Assembly (NCBI RefSeq): GCF_006483445.1
Contig: NZ_PPPT01000148.1
Span: forward strand, 1-43,281
Direction of reading: 5' to 3'
Source of the DNA: Bradyrhizobium guangdongense
Lineage (GTDB): Bacteria; Pseudomonadota; Alphaproteobacteria; Rhizobiales; Xanthobacteraceae
DNA length: 43,281 nt
A model generated the notes under the pieces. The model was not told the DNA's origin. It did no database searches and saw only the letters and a program-made list of their open reading frames with translations. This document shows positions 30,936 to 38,840 of the stretch, one piece after another (position 1 is the first letter of the stretch; each line of letters begins with the position of its first letter). The position numbers were made by a program, and so were the translations under genes.

Positions 30936-31942
30936 GACTGCCCTGCCCCGCGCGTTGCGACATCCTCCGCGATCACGGAGATCGCCTTCGGGTTGGTGAC
31001 GATGCCCATGTGGTTGATGCCGTCGATCAGCTTGACGTCGACCGAGGGTTTGATGGCTTGCACGGCCGCCGCGTAATTGGCTGATATCATCATCTCGTCC
31101 TCGGCCGCGCCGAAGATCGTGATCGGGCGCGTCGTCGCCGGGAAGTCCAACCGATAACCGCGCGTTGCAAAATTGCGCATCAGGCGATCGGAATAGGTGG
31201 GGACGAGGATCTTTGCCGAGTTCGCCGGCACCGCGAGCGCCAGCACCGGAAGCTGCGCGCAGCAGTCGATGCCGAGCTTGCGCAAAGCGGCGAGACCCAG
31301 GAGCCGCGGAACGTCGGCACTGGCCCAGCCACCGGAATTCGGCGCGTTGGTCGGCGCGTCATAGCCGAGATAGGGCGCGAGCAGCACGGTGCGGACGAAC
31401 ATGTCCTGCATGATCGGGGTTGCGGCAACGCGCAGCGAGAAGCCGGCGCCGGCGGAATGGCCGATCAATGTCAGCGGCAAATCGGGCGCGGTCTTGCGGA
31501 TGTGGGCGACGAAGTCGACGAGGTCGTCCTCGAGTTGGCCGACATAGCCGATGTCGCCGCGCGTACCGGAGGCGCCGTGGCCGCGCATATCGAGCGCCCA
31601 GGTTTCGACGCCGCGCTGCGCGATCGCGTAGGTCAGCGCGTGGTTGACGGTGGCGCTGGAGCCGGACGAGCCGTGAATGAAGACCGCGCCGCGGCCGGTC
31701 ACAGGGCCATTCGGGGCGTAATGGCGGAAACCGATCCAGGTGCCGTCGCGGGCCTGAAAGCGCTCGAGCGCCGGCAGGGTCGAGAAGTCCACCGCCTTCA
31801 CGGAGTCGGAGACCGATTTCAGCTCGGGCGACCGCTGCAACGGCGTCGCGATCATCGCGGCCAGGATCAGCGCCGCGCCGCCGACCGCAACTAGCGCCCA
31901 TTTCAGCACGTTCAAAGCGCCTCGCAGCAGACGGATCGCCAT
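30932..31942 (-). CDS. Membrane-anchored alpha/beta hydrolase (serine lipase-like)
   Basis: A 336-residue alpha/beta hydrolase of the lysophospholipase/hydrolase_4 type. An N-terminal hydrophobic segment (about residues 11-32) probably anchors it facing the periplasm. The oxyanion motif is FIHGSSGSSATV, the nucleophile elbow is LIGHSAGAGFSLR (Ser in GHSAG), ITIFGAAEDEM carries the probable acid and GINHMGIV the base histidine. A DMRGHGAS motif is typical of monoacylglycerol-lipase relatives. The substrate is unknown. GAGGAGAG lies upstream of ATG 31942. First gene of the three-gene operon. Confidence 0.87.
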   Translation of the reverse strand: MAIRLLRGALNVLKWALVAVGGAALILAAMIATPLQRSPELKSVSDSVKAVDFSTLPALERFQARDGTWIGFRHYAPNGPVTGRGAVFIHGSSGSSATVNHALTYAIAQRGVETWALDMRGHGASGTRGDIGYVGQLEDDLVDFVAHIRKTAPDLPLTLIGHSAGAGFSLRVAATPIMQDMFVRTVLLAPYLGYDAPTNAPNSGGWASADVPRLLGLAALRKLGIDCCAQLPVLALAVPANSAKILVPTYSDRLMRNFATRGYRLDFPATTRPITIFGAAEDEMMISANYAAAVQAIKPSVDVKLIDGINHMGIVTNPKAISVIAEDVATRGAGQS

Positions 31943-31970
31943 GGCTCACTCTCCTCAGCTTGGTATCGTT

Positions 31971-32014
31971 AGAGAACTCTATATTACAGAGTACTCTTCC
32001 GATCAAGTCCAAGA
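31971..32014 (-). promoter_or_regulatory. Promoter with operator-like inverted repeat for the hydrolase operon
   Basis: Two related boxes, AGAGAACTCT (31971-31980) and AGAGTACTCT (31988-31997, a perfect palindrome), lie 17 bases apart, giving the inverted repeat ACTCT-N7-AGAGT between them. Read on the minus strand, TGTAAT (five of six to the -10 consensus) falls inside this repeat, with TTGGAC 18 bases upstream as a poor -35. A repressor bound here would cover the promoter; the operon's own winged-helix protein is the obvious candidate. The region is also upstream of the divergent xseA. Confidence 0.5.
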
Positions 32015-32060
32015 TTGGCACTCGAGAGCGAAAATCCTTAACGTCGATCCCGACCCCGAA

Positions 32061-33695
32061 ATGCCGAATCGTGTGCCGATGCCGCCAGCGGAACCCCTGC
32101 TCAATACGCCCGAATTCACTGTCTCCGAGCTCTCCCAGTCCCTGAAGCGGACGGTGGAGGACACCTATGGCCATGTCCGGGTCCGCGGCGAGATCTCCGG
32201 CTTTCGCGGCGCGCACTCCTCCGGTCACTGCTATTTCGCGCTCAAGGACGAGAGCGCCAAGATCGAGGCCGTGATCTGGAAGGGCGTGCACGGCCGCATG
32301 CGCTTCAAGCCGCAGGAAGGGCTCGAGGTCATCGCGACCGGCAAGCTCACGACCTATCCGGGCTCCTCGAAATATCAGATCGTGATCGAAGCGCTGGAGC
32401 CTGCCGGCATCGGCGCGCTGATGGCGCTGATGGAGGAGCGCAAGAAGAAGCTCGCCGCCGAAGGCCTGTTCGACGAGGCGCGCAAGCAATTGCTGCCCTG
32501 GCTGCCCGATGTCATCGGCGTCGTGACCTCGCCGACGGGTGCCGTGATCCGCGACATCCTGCATCGGCTGGAAGACCGCTTTCCCCGCCACGTGCTGGTG
32601 TGGCCGGTGAAGGTGCAAGGCGAAGGCTCGGCCGAGCAGGTCGCAGCCGCAATCCGAGGCTTCAATGCGCTGCCCGAGGGCGGGAAGATTCCGCGGCCCG
32701 ACGTGCTGATCGTCGCGCGCGGCGGCGGCTCGCTGGAGGATCTCTGGTCGTTCAATGAGGAGATCGTGGTGCGGGCTGCGGCCGAAAGCATGATCCCGCT
32801 GATCTCGGCGGTCGGCCACGAGACCGACATCACGCTGATCGATTTCGTCGCCGACAAGCGCGCGCCGACACCGACGGCCGCGGCCGAGATGGCCGTGCCG
32901 GTGCGCAGCGAATTGTTCGTCGAGGTCGCCGATCTCGCGCGGCGCACGCGCGCCTATTGGCAGCGTGCTCACGAAAGCCGCCGCAGTGAGCTGCGCGCCG
33001 CCGCGCGCGCGCTACCGGCCGCGTCCGATCTGCTCGCGATCCCGCGGCAACGGCTGGACTCCGCAGGATCGGCGCTGCCCCGCGGCCTCAAGGCCAACAC
33101 GCACGCGCATTTCCGCAGGTTCACGACGGCCAGCTCAAAGTTGACGCTGCGCGTGCTGCACGGCCAGATCGCGCAATCCAACCACCGGCTGACGGTGTGC
33201 GGCGAACGGCTCGGCCTGTCCGCACGCGCGCTGCTGCATCGGCGGCGCGATCGCTTTGCCGGACTTGAGGTGCGCCTGCGTGCTTCAAAGCTCTCCAATG
33301 CGCAGGCGCAGCGCAATGCGATCGCGCGCCAGCGCGAGCGCACGCATCGGCTGGCCGAACGTGCCAACCGCGCTTTGCTGACGCTGCTGCAGCGGCTCGA
33401 TGCGCGGGTTGCCAACAGCGGCAAGCTGCTCTCTGCGCTGTCGTACCGTGGCGTGCTGGCGCGCGGCTTCGCGCTGGTGCGGGATGAGGCCGGCCATCCC
33501 CTGCATTCGGCCGATAGCGTCGGGCCGAACGCGCGGCTGGAGATCGAGTTCGCCGACGGACGCGTGGCGGCGACGGCGGACGCCGATCGGCCGGAGCCGC
33601 GCGCGACGACGCAGCCGAAGCCCGCAGCTTCGCGCGAGGCAAAGCCAGCGCCGAAGCGCGTGGCGAAGCCGGTGGATCAGGGGACGTTGTTTTAG
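32061..33695 (+). CDS. xseA: Exodeoxyribonuclease VII large subunit
   Basis: XseA is the catalytic subunit of ExoVII, which degrades single-stranded DNA from both ends. The 544-residue product has the OB-fold (FTVSELSQSLKRTVEDTYGHVRVRGEISGF) and the catalytic block VARGGGSLEDLWSFNEE with GHETDITLIDFVADKRAPTPTAAAE. A long helical region (about 280-450) follows, and the C-terminal segment has YRGVLARGFALVRDE. The last 40 residues are an Ala/Pro/Lys-rich tail. The start ATG 32061 is chosen; ATG 32079 is close by and the frame is open upstream to 31941. xseB is not in the window. Confidence 0.96.
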   Translation: MPNRVPMPPAEPLLNTPEFTVSELSQSLKRTVEDTYGHVRVRGEISGFRGAHSSGHCYFALKDESAKIEAVIWKGVHGRMRFKPQEGLEVIATGKLTTYPGSSKYQIVIEALEPAGIGALMALMEERKKKLAAEGLFDEARKQLLPWLPDVIGVVTSPTGAVIRDILHRLEDRFPRHVLVWPVKVQGEGSAEQVAAAIRGFNALPEGGKIPRPDVLIVARGGGSLEDLWSFNEEIVVRAAAESMIPLISAVGHETDITLIDFVADKRAPTPTAAAEMAVPVRSELFVEVADLARRTRAYWQRAHESRRSELRAAARALPAASDLLAIPRQRLDSAGSALPRGLKANTHAHFRRFTTASSKLTLRVLHGQIAQSNHRLTVCGERLGLSARALLHRRRDRFAGLEVRLRASKLSNAQAQRNAIARQRERTHRLAERANRALLTLLQRLDARVANSGKLLSALSYRGVLARGFALVRDEAGHPLHSADSVGPNARLEIEFADGRVAATADADRPEPRATTQPKPAASREAKPAPKRVAKPVDQGTLF

Positions 33696-33717
33696 GCGGG
33701 CGACGGCGCCACAGGTT

Positions 33718-33787
33718 GTAGCCCGCATGCAGCGAAGCGGAATGCGGGTTCACTGTCCCGGATTGCGCTTCGCTTCATCCGGGCTAC
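33718..33787. repeat. Second copy of the GTAGCCCG inverted repeat, with a covarying stem
   Basis: It opens GTAGCCCGCATGCAGCGAAG and closes TCATCCGGGCTAC. The left half folds as CCCGCAT with ATGCGGG and the right half as CCCGGAT with ATCCGGG. Compared with the copy at 27352-27435, both strands of the left stem changed together at one base pair. It lies just after the xseA stop, between convergent genes. Confidence 0.85.
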
Positions 33788-33831
33788 GAGCCGTCATTGC
33801 GAGCGCAATGACGGTGGTGAGACGCACTCAT

Positions 33832-34065
33832 CTACCGGCACGACAATCCGGCCTCGATCGTGGTCCAGAAGCCGCAATGTTCCACCGGAACTCCGGCGCG
33901 GGCTTCGTAGAGTAGGGTCGCGCCGATGACGACGACCAGCGCGGATGACAGCAGCATGAGGCGGTTTCGCATGCCATGCCGTTTAACGGACATCTTGGTC
34001 GAATGATGGCGCGCGGCTTCTGAAACTGACGGATCGGCCGCTTCGTAACTCGCAGCGTCGGCCAT
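33832..34065 (-). CDS. Small single-span membrane or exported protein, unknown
   Basis: A 77-residue product with a polar N-terminus, a basic patch (KMSVKRHGMRNR), one hydrophobic segment (LMLLSSALVVVIGATLLY) and a short cysteine-containing end (VEHCGFWTTIEAGLSC). A single-pass or cleaved-signal protein is likely. ATG 34065 is chosen; an internal ATG before RNRLMLL is possible and the frame is open upstream. It lies 85 bases downstream of the hydrolase-like gene on the same strand. No homology is recognised. Confidence 0.5.
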   Translation of the reverse strand: MADAASYEAADPSVSEAARHHSTKMSVKRHGMRNRLMLLSSALVVVIGATLLYEARAGVPVEHCGFWTTIEAGLSCR

Positions 34066-34150
34066 GACGACCTGTGCAGGGCGGTGGTCGATGCGGGGCT
34101 GTCCATTCGCTTGTTTCCTCGGGCGGCCCCGCTTCAGAGCGGAACCTGCC

Positions 34151-34981
34151 TCACCGCGCCAGCCACTCCGCGACCTGCTTCTGCGAATCCGCGCGCGCGT
34201 CGGCATCGCTGCCGAGATGGCCGCGGTCGGGCACAGCGGCGTCGGCATTGCTTGCGGACGGGTGCAGCGGCAGGTTGGTGCGGTCGAAATCATGATAGGC
34301 GCCGGGATAGACGACGATGCGGGCGAGCGCGCTACGACCTTGCGCGCCGTCCACCATCTGGCGACAGGCCGAGGGCGAGGAGACGTCGTCTTTCGCGCCG
34401 ATCAACACCAGCGTCGGCACCCGCGCGCTCCAGCCGAGCCCGGCCGAGATGCGGCAATCCGGATAGAAGGCAACAGCGGCGCGAAAATCCGGCTGCGCCT
34501 TGTGCGCCAGGTTTTGCGGACGCACGGCCCAGAGCACCGCGCTGGCGCCATTGGCCCAGCCGATCAGGCTGATGCGGTTGCGCGCGACCCAGGTCTGCTT
34601 CAGCAGCCAGCCACGCGCCGCGACGATGTCGGCGACGCGCTCGCGCCGTGCCTTGACGCGCGTCTCCTTGACGCGGCACTGCGGCCCGAGCTCGCGCGAG
34701 CCAAAACTGTCCGGCCACAGCACGGCGTTACCCGCCCGCAACAGCTCGTCGGTCCAGTCGCGATAGCGCGGCAGCACGGCCTCGCTGTGATTGCTCAAGC
34801 CGCCGCAGGCATGCAGCGCGATCACGGTCGGAAACGGACCGTCGCCGGTGGGCTTGTAGAGCTGGGCATGCAAGGTGGTGGCGCCGGCCGTGATCTCGAC
34901 CGCCTGCGGCGCAGGCGAGGAAGCCGCATGTGCCGACGACATCAGGAACGACAGGACGAGGAAGGCTGGCGAAAGACGCAT
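34151..34981 (-). CDS. Exported dienelactone-hydrolase-like protein with alanine at the nucleophile position
   Basis: A 276-residue alpha/beta hydrolase of the dienelactone-hydrolase type with a signal peptide (MRLSPAFLVLSFLMSSAHA), so probably periplasmic. The oxyanion region is VIALHACGGLS; the acid and base regions are LVLIGAKDDVSSPSAC and PGAYHDFD. The nucleophile elbow, normally G-x-(Ser/Cys)-x-G, reads GWANG here, encoded GGC TGG GCC AAT GGC. The nucleophile is therefore alanine, one base change from serine, and the protein is probably inactive as a classical esterase. Eight cysteines or fewer are present, none at the elbow. The start at ATG 34981 begins the signal peptide. Confidence 0.82.
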   Translation of the reverse strand: MRLSPAFLVLSFLMSSAHAASSPAPQAVEITAGATTLHAQLYKPTGDGPFPTVIALHACGGLSNHSEAVLPRYRDWTDELLRAGNAVLWPDSFGSRELGPQCRVKETRVKARRERVADIVAARGWLLKQTWVARNRISLIGWANGASAVLWAVRPQNLAHKAQPDFRAAVAFYPDCRISAGLGWSARVPTLVLIGAKDDVSSPSACRQMVDGAQGRSALARIVVYPGAYHDFDRTNLPLHPSASNADAAVPDRGHLGSDADARADSQKQVAEWLAR

Positions 34982-35158
34982 TGAGGTGCCGGATCGGGGA
35001 TGGACGAAGGCGGTCCTTCGCGGCAGCCCTATCACGTGAAACCACCTGCAAAACATCACAAATCGGTGGGTTTAACGGGCGGACAAGCCACCCTATCTAT
35101 GCTAGATCGGCAGCAACACATCAGGCCCGTCAAGCGGGCGCAGCGGAGACTCCTAACC

Positions 35159-35386
35159 GTGCTGAACAAGTTCGGACCCTCGGGCCATGGCGAAGCGCAG
35201 GTGCAATATCTCGACGGCGATTTCCGCGTGATCTCGCCGGGGACCTTCGTGCGCTGCGCGGTGACCGACACGCGGATTCCGCTCGACGAGCTGAAATACT
35301 GGAGCGTGGATCTGCAGGAAGCCTACGCCCATCCCAGCGCCGTGCTGCAGCGGCATTATCCCGGCGCGCCGAAGCCGCAGGGTTGA
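35159..35386 (+). CDS. DUF2093 domain protein
   Basis: A 75-residue cytoplasmic protein of the DUF2093 family, found in Rhizobiales near xseA and lpxK; function unknown. The conserved core is GEAQVQYLDGDFRVISPGTFVRCAVTDTRIPLDELKYWSV read in segments, ending QEAYAHPSAVLQRHYP. The start is GTG 35159 (VLNKFGPSGHGEA), preceded by GGAG at 35144-35147; the frame is open further upstream but without homology. It stands alone, divergent from the hydrolase-like gene. Confidence 0.85.
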   Translation: MLNKFGPSGHGEAQVQYLDGDFRVISPGTFVRCAVTDTRIPLDELKYWSVDLQEAYAHPSAVLQRHYPGAPKPQG

Positions 35387-35392
35387 CGGTGC

Positions 35393-35510
35393 CGTAGGGT
35401 GGGCAAAGGCGCAACGCGCCGTGCCCGCCATCTCTCCCGGATTGCGATAGAAATGGTGGCACGCCATCGGGCGCGCATTCGCGCGACCTGTTGGCTTTGT
35501 CCACCCTGCG
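35393..35510. repeat. CGTAGGGTGG-ended intergenic repeat
   Basis: The ends CGTAGGGTGGGCAAAG and CTTTGTCCACCCTGCG are imperfect inverted repeats around an interior with GGCGCAACGCGCC and GGCGCGCATTCGCGCG stems. It fills the gap between the convergent DUF2093 gene and lpxK. It is related to the element at 41850-41989, which shares the GTAGGGTGGG end. Confidence 0.8.
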
Positions 35511-35513
35511 AAT

Positions 35514-36527
35514 CTACGCGAGCCAGAAGCTCTTCTCGCGCGCCTTGAACACGCGGTCGGCGATGAAGTCGCGCAGTTTTGCGGGCTCGTCGAATTCGAG
35601 CGTCACGGCGAAGGGCAAGATCTCCGGCGGCATGTCGTTGCCGCGCATGCGGGCGCAATCCTTCTCCGTGGTGACAAGCACGAGCTGCTGGGCTCTTGCT
35701 TCATCCACCAGGGCGGCGATCTCGGCCGGTGCGAACGCGTGGTGATCGGCAAAGGCGCGCGTGCGCACGACATCGACCTGGTGGTTGCGCAGCGTGCGGA
35801 AGAAGCGTTCGGGGTCGCCGATGCCGGCAAAGGCGAGCACGCGCTTGCCGGACAACCTCTCGACCGATGCCGCATCCGGCTTCAGCCGCGCGCGAAACAC
35901 CGGCCTGTCGCGCGCAACGAGCTCGCCGGCGACGCCGTCTGCGGCATGACCGTCGCCGATCACGACCAGCGCGTCGGTGCGCGAGAGCTGCACCCTCAAC
36001 GGCGCACGCAGGGGACCGGCGGGAAACACCTTGCCATTGCCGAGGCCACGCTCGCTGTCGATTACGATCAGCGAGGCATCCTTTGTGATGCGCGGATTTT
36101 GAAAGCCGTCGTCCATCAGGATAACGGTCGCGCCTTGCGACCGCGCCAGCGCCACGCCATCGACACGGTCGCGCGCGACCGCGACCGGCACGTTGCGCAC
36201 CATCATCAGCGGCTCGTCACCGACATCGTCGGCCGTGTGCTTCTCGGCGTTGACCATCACGGGGCCGCGCAACCGCCCGCCATAGCCGCGGCTGAGCACG
36301 ACCGGCGTCTCGCCGAGGTCGCGCAGCAAATGGGTCAGCGCCAGCACCGTCGGCGTCTTGCCGGCGCCGCCGACGTGATAATTGCCGACGCAGAGCACGG
36401 GGATGCCGGCATCGATGCCGTTGCGCAGCATGCGGCGTTGGGCGATCGCGCCGTAGAGCGCGCCGAACGGCCGTAGAAAATGCGATCTGAGCGAACGTGG
36501 CCGGTGCCAGAAGGCCGGCTCACGCAT
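35514..36527 (-). CDS. lpxK: Tetraacyldisaccharide 4'-kinase
   Basis: LpxK phosphorylates the 4' position of the lipid A disaccharide precursor at the inner membrane. The 337-residue product starts MREPAFWHRPRSLRSHFLRPFGALYG (membrane-associated helix), then the P-loop GNYHVGGAGKTP, VLSRGYGGRL, DVGDEPLMM, LMDDGFQNPRI and AFAGIGDPERF with VTTEKDCAR. The start ATG 36527 overlaps the waaA stop by eight bases. Last gene of the six-gene operon beginning with pmbA. Confidence 0.96.
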   Translation of the reverse strand: MREPAFWHRPRSLRSHFLRPFGALYGAIAQRRMLRNGIDAGIPVLCVGNYHVGGAGKTPTVLALTHLLRDLGETPVVLSRGYGGRLRGPVMVNAEKHTADDVGDEPLMMVRNVPVAVARDRVDGVALARSQGATVILMDDGFQNPRITKDASLIVIDSERGLGNGKVFPAGPLRAPLRVQLSRTDALVVIGDGHAADGVAGELVARDRPVFRARLKPDAASVERLSGKRVLAFAGIGDPERFFRTLRNHQVDVVRTRAFADHHAFAPAEIAALVDEARAQQLVLVTTEKDCARMRGNDMPPEILPFAVTLEFDEPAKLRDFIADRVFKAREKSFWLA

Positions 36528-37824
36528 TGGCGGCTCCCATCTCGATGCGGAGCTGCAGCAGATAGGGCTCAAGCGCCGTGATGGTGCGATCCAGCGCGCC
36601 GCCGAGCCGCTCGACCACACCGTGACCGGCGCGATGCATGGTCTCGCGCACAGCAGGATCGGCCAGCAACTGGCCGAGCTGCTTCACCAGCGCCTCCTGC
36701 GTGTCGGCCTGGCGTGCACCGCCGCTGCCGTCGAGCGCCTCGTAGACGTCGGTGAAGTTGAAGACGTGCGGGCCATGGATCACGGAGGCGCCCAGCTTGA
36801 TCGCCTCGATCGGATTTTGCCCGCCATGCGGGATCAGCGATCCCCCCATGAAGACGATCGGCGACAGCCGGTAGAACAGGCCGAGCTCGCCCATGGTGTC
36901 GGCGATGTAGACGTCGGTCGCCGCGGTCGGCAATTCCTCGCGCGAGCGCAAGGCGGGCTTCAAGCCGGAGGCCGTGATCAGCCCCGCAATCGACGAGCCG
37001 CGATCGGGATGCCGCGGCACGATCACGGTCAAGAGCGACGGGAAGAACCCGGCGAGGCTACGATGCGCCGCGACCAGCATCTCGTCCTCGCCCGGATGGG
37101 TCGAGGCGGCGACGATGATCGGACGTCCCCGCGTCATCGACATCAGACGTTCGAGCTTGACGGGATCGGCGGGCGGGGCTGCGACATCGAGCTTGAGATT
37201 GCCCGTGGTGACGACGTTGCGGCTGCCGAGCGCCGAAAAGCGCTCCGCGTCAGTCTTCGACTGCGCGAGGCAGATGTCGAACCGCGACAACAGCGCCGAG
37301 ATGGTGCCCTGGACGCGGCGCCAGCGCGGGAACGAGCGCGGCGACATCCGTCCGTTGATCAGCACCATCGGCAGCCGTCGCGCAGCTCCTGCCAGGATCA
37401 GGTTCGGCCAGAGGTCTGACTCGATGAACAGCGCCAGCGACGGCTTCCAATGGTCGAGGAAGCGCGCGACATAGCGCGGGGAATCGTAAGGCACGTATTG
37501 ATGGATGACGTCGGGCGGAAAGCGTTTTGCGACCACCGCCGCCGAGGTCACGGTGCCCGAAGTGAGCAGGATGCGGAGGTTCAGGTCACGCAGCCGCTCG
37601 ATCAATGCGGCCGCCGCCAGCACTTCGCCGACGCTCGCGCCGTGGATCCAGACCAGAGGCCCGTGCGGCCGCACGTCCTGCGAGAGCCCGCGCCGTTCGC
37701 CGACCCGCGCCGGGTCTTCCTTGCCCTGCTTCAGACGCCGCTTGATCAGCGCAGGCGCCAGCGGCACGAGGCCGGAGGCCAAATGCTGATAGACCCGCAG
37801 CGTCATCGGCAGCGAATTAGCCAT
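36520..37824 (-). CDS. waaA: Kdo (3-deoxy-D-manno-octulosonic acid) transferase
   Basis: WaaA adds Kdo to the lipid A precursor, starting the LPS core. The 434-residue product has an N-terminal hydrophobic helix (LASGLVPLAP), the conserved VWIHGASVGEVLAA containing the catalytic glutamate, LLTSGTVTSA, LALFIESDLWPNLI, and the GT-B C-terminal domain with VAASTHPGEDEM, MGGSLIPHGGQNPIEA and HGPHVFNFTDVY. Start ATG 37824 overlaps the stop of the DUF374 gene by eight bases; it also overlaps lpxK by eight bases, so expression is coupled. Confidence 0.96.
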   Translation of the reverse strand: MANSLPMTLRVYQHLASGLVPLAPALIKRRLKQGKEDPARVGERRGLSQDVRPHGPLVWIHGASVGEVLAAAALIERLRDLNLRILLTSGTVTSAAVVAKRFPPDVIHQYVPYDSPRYVARFLDHWKPSLALFIESDLWPNLILAGAARRLPMVLINGRMSPRSFPRWRRVQGTISALLSRFDICLAQSKTDAERFSALGSRNVVTTGNLKLDVAAPPADPVKLERLMSMTRGRPIIVAASTHPGEDEMLVAAHRSLAGFFPSLLTVIVPRHPDRGSSIAGLITASGLKPALRSREELPTAATDVYIADTMGELGLFYRLSPIVFMGGSLIPHGGQNPIEAIKLGASVIHGPHVFNFTDVYEALDGSGGARQADTQEALVKQLGQLLADPAVRETMHRAGHGVVERLGGALDRTITALEPYLLQLRIEMGAANA

Positions 37825-38530
37825 GGTCCGGTTCCGGGCGGCCGAGTTGGGCATAGGCGCGGCGGGTCGCTTCGTTCAGCGTCTCTTCCAGCTCCAGCCG
37901 CAGGGCCTCCATGGTGGCGGCGTCCGCGTCCGGGGGGACGACGATTTCCTTGATGCCCACCAATGCGCCTCGCCCAAATGGCAAATTGATGGTGGTGCGG
38001 TCCCAGTTCTTCAGCCGGATGAAACGGCTGGTCGCCATCGCAAAAGGCATGATCGGCCGCCCCGATTCCCTTGCCAGCATGATGATGCCGAGACCCGCAA
38101 CCCGCGAACGCTTCGGCACGTCGGCGGTCAGCGCGACATTACAACCGTCCTCGAGCGTCTGCACCATCTCCCTGAAGGCCCCGACCCCGCCCTTGCGGTG
38201 GAAGGCCCCGCCATGGTCGCCGGAGCCGCGGATGGTGCCGATGCCGAGCCGCTCGACGGCGATGGCGTTGAACTCGCCGTCGCGATGCCGGGAGATCAGG
38301 ACCTTGGCCCGGTACGACTCCTTGTTCTTGATGAACGGCGTCAGAAAGTGCTGGCCGTGCCAGAAGGCGAAGATCGCCGGTATCCGCGGCTCGACGCGGC
38401 CATAGATGTCCGGCGGATCGAATGTGAATTTGTTCGTCCGCCAGACCAGTCGTAGCCATTCGGCCGCGAGGACCCCCGCGGCACGCTGAACGAAGCTGCT
38501 CCGCAGCGTATTGCGAAGCAGTCTTTTCAA
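37817..38530 (-). CDS. DUF374 lysophospholipid-acyltransferase-family protein
   Basis: A 237-residue protein of the DUF374/LPLAT family. The family acyltransferase motif is present as AFWHGQHFL, followed by LISRHRDGEFNAIAVERLG, IRGSGDHGGAFHRKGG and ALTADVPKRSR. Its position directly before waaA, with overlapping frames, suggests acylation of lipid A or another envelope lipid; the substrate is not established. It overlaps the DUF4170 gene stop by four bases. Confidence 0.9.
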   Translation of the reverse strand: MKRLLRNTLRSSFVQRAAGVLAAEWLRLVWRTNKFTFDPPDIYGRVEPRIPAIFAFWHGQHFLTPFIKNKESYRAKVLISRHRDGEFNAIAVERLGIGTIRGSGDHGGAFHRKGGVGAFREMVQTLEDGCNVALTADVPKRSRVAGLGIIMLARESGRPIMPFAMATSRFIRLKNWDRTTINLPFGRGALVGIKEIVVPPDADAATMEALRLELEETLNEATRRAYAQLGRPEPDHG

Positions 38531-38787
38531 CGTGCCGGCTTTTGATCTTTGGAGGTGTCCTGGCCCGGGTCGAGCAGCCGATGAAGGTGGACGATGAAAT
38601 AGCGCATCTGGGCGTTGTCGACGGTCATCTGCGCCTTGGCCTTCCAGGCCGCATGAGCGGTCGCATAGTTCGGAAACAGGCCGACGACCTCGACGTCGTC
38701 GAGGTTCTTGAACGTATTCTGCTGGAGATCGACGAGCTCGCCGCCGATGACGAGGTGGAGCAGTTGCTGCGGGGCAGTATCTGGCAT
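38527..38787 (-). CDS. DUF4170 domain protein
   Basis: An 86-residue soluble protein of the DUF4170 family, function unknown, common in alphaproteobacteria next to waaA/lpxK. The conserved text is LHLVIGGELVDL, FKNLDDVEVVGLFPNYATAHAAWKAKAQMTVDNA in parts, and YFIVHLHRLLDP. It overlaps the DUF374 start by four bases and follows the CysQ-like gene by 53 bases. Confidence 0.88.
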   Translation of the reverse strand: MPDTAPQQLLHLVIGGELVDLQQNTFKNLDDVEVVGLFPNYATAHAAWKAKAQMTVDNAQMRYFIVHLHRLLDPGQDTSKDQKPAR

Positions 38788-38840
38788 GCGTGTTTCTTTC
38801 CTAACGGGCTGCCCGGCAAGCAGGTTCGATAAGGTTGAGT

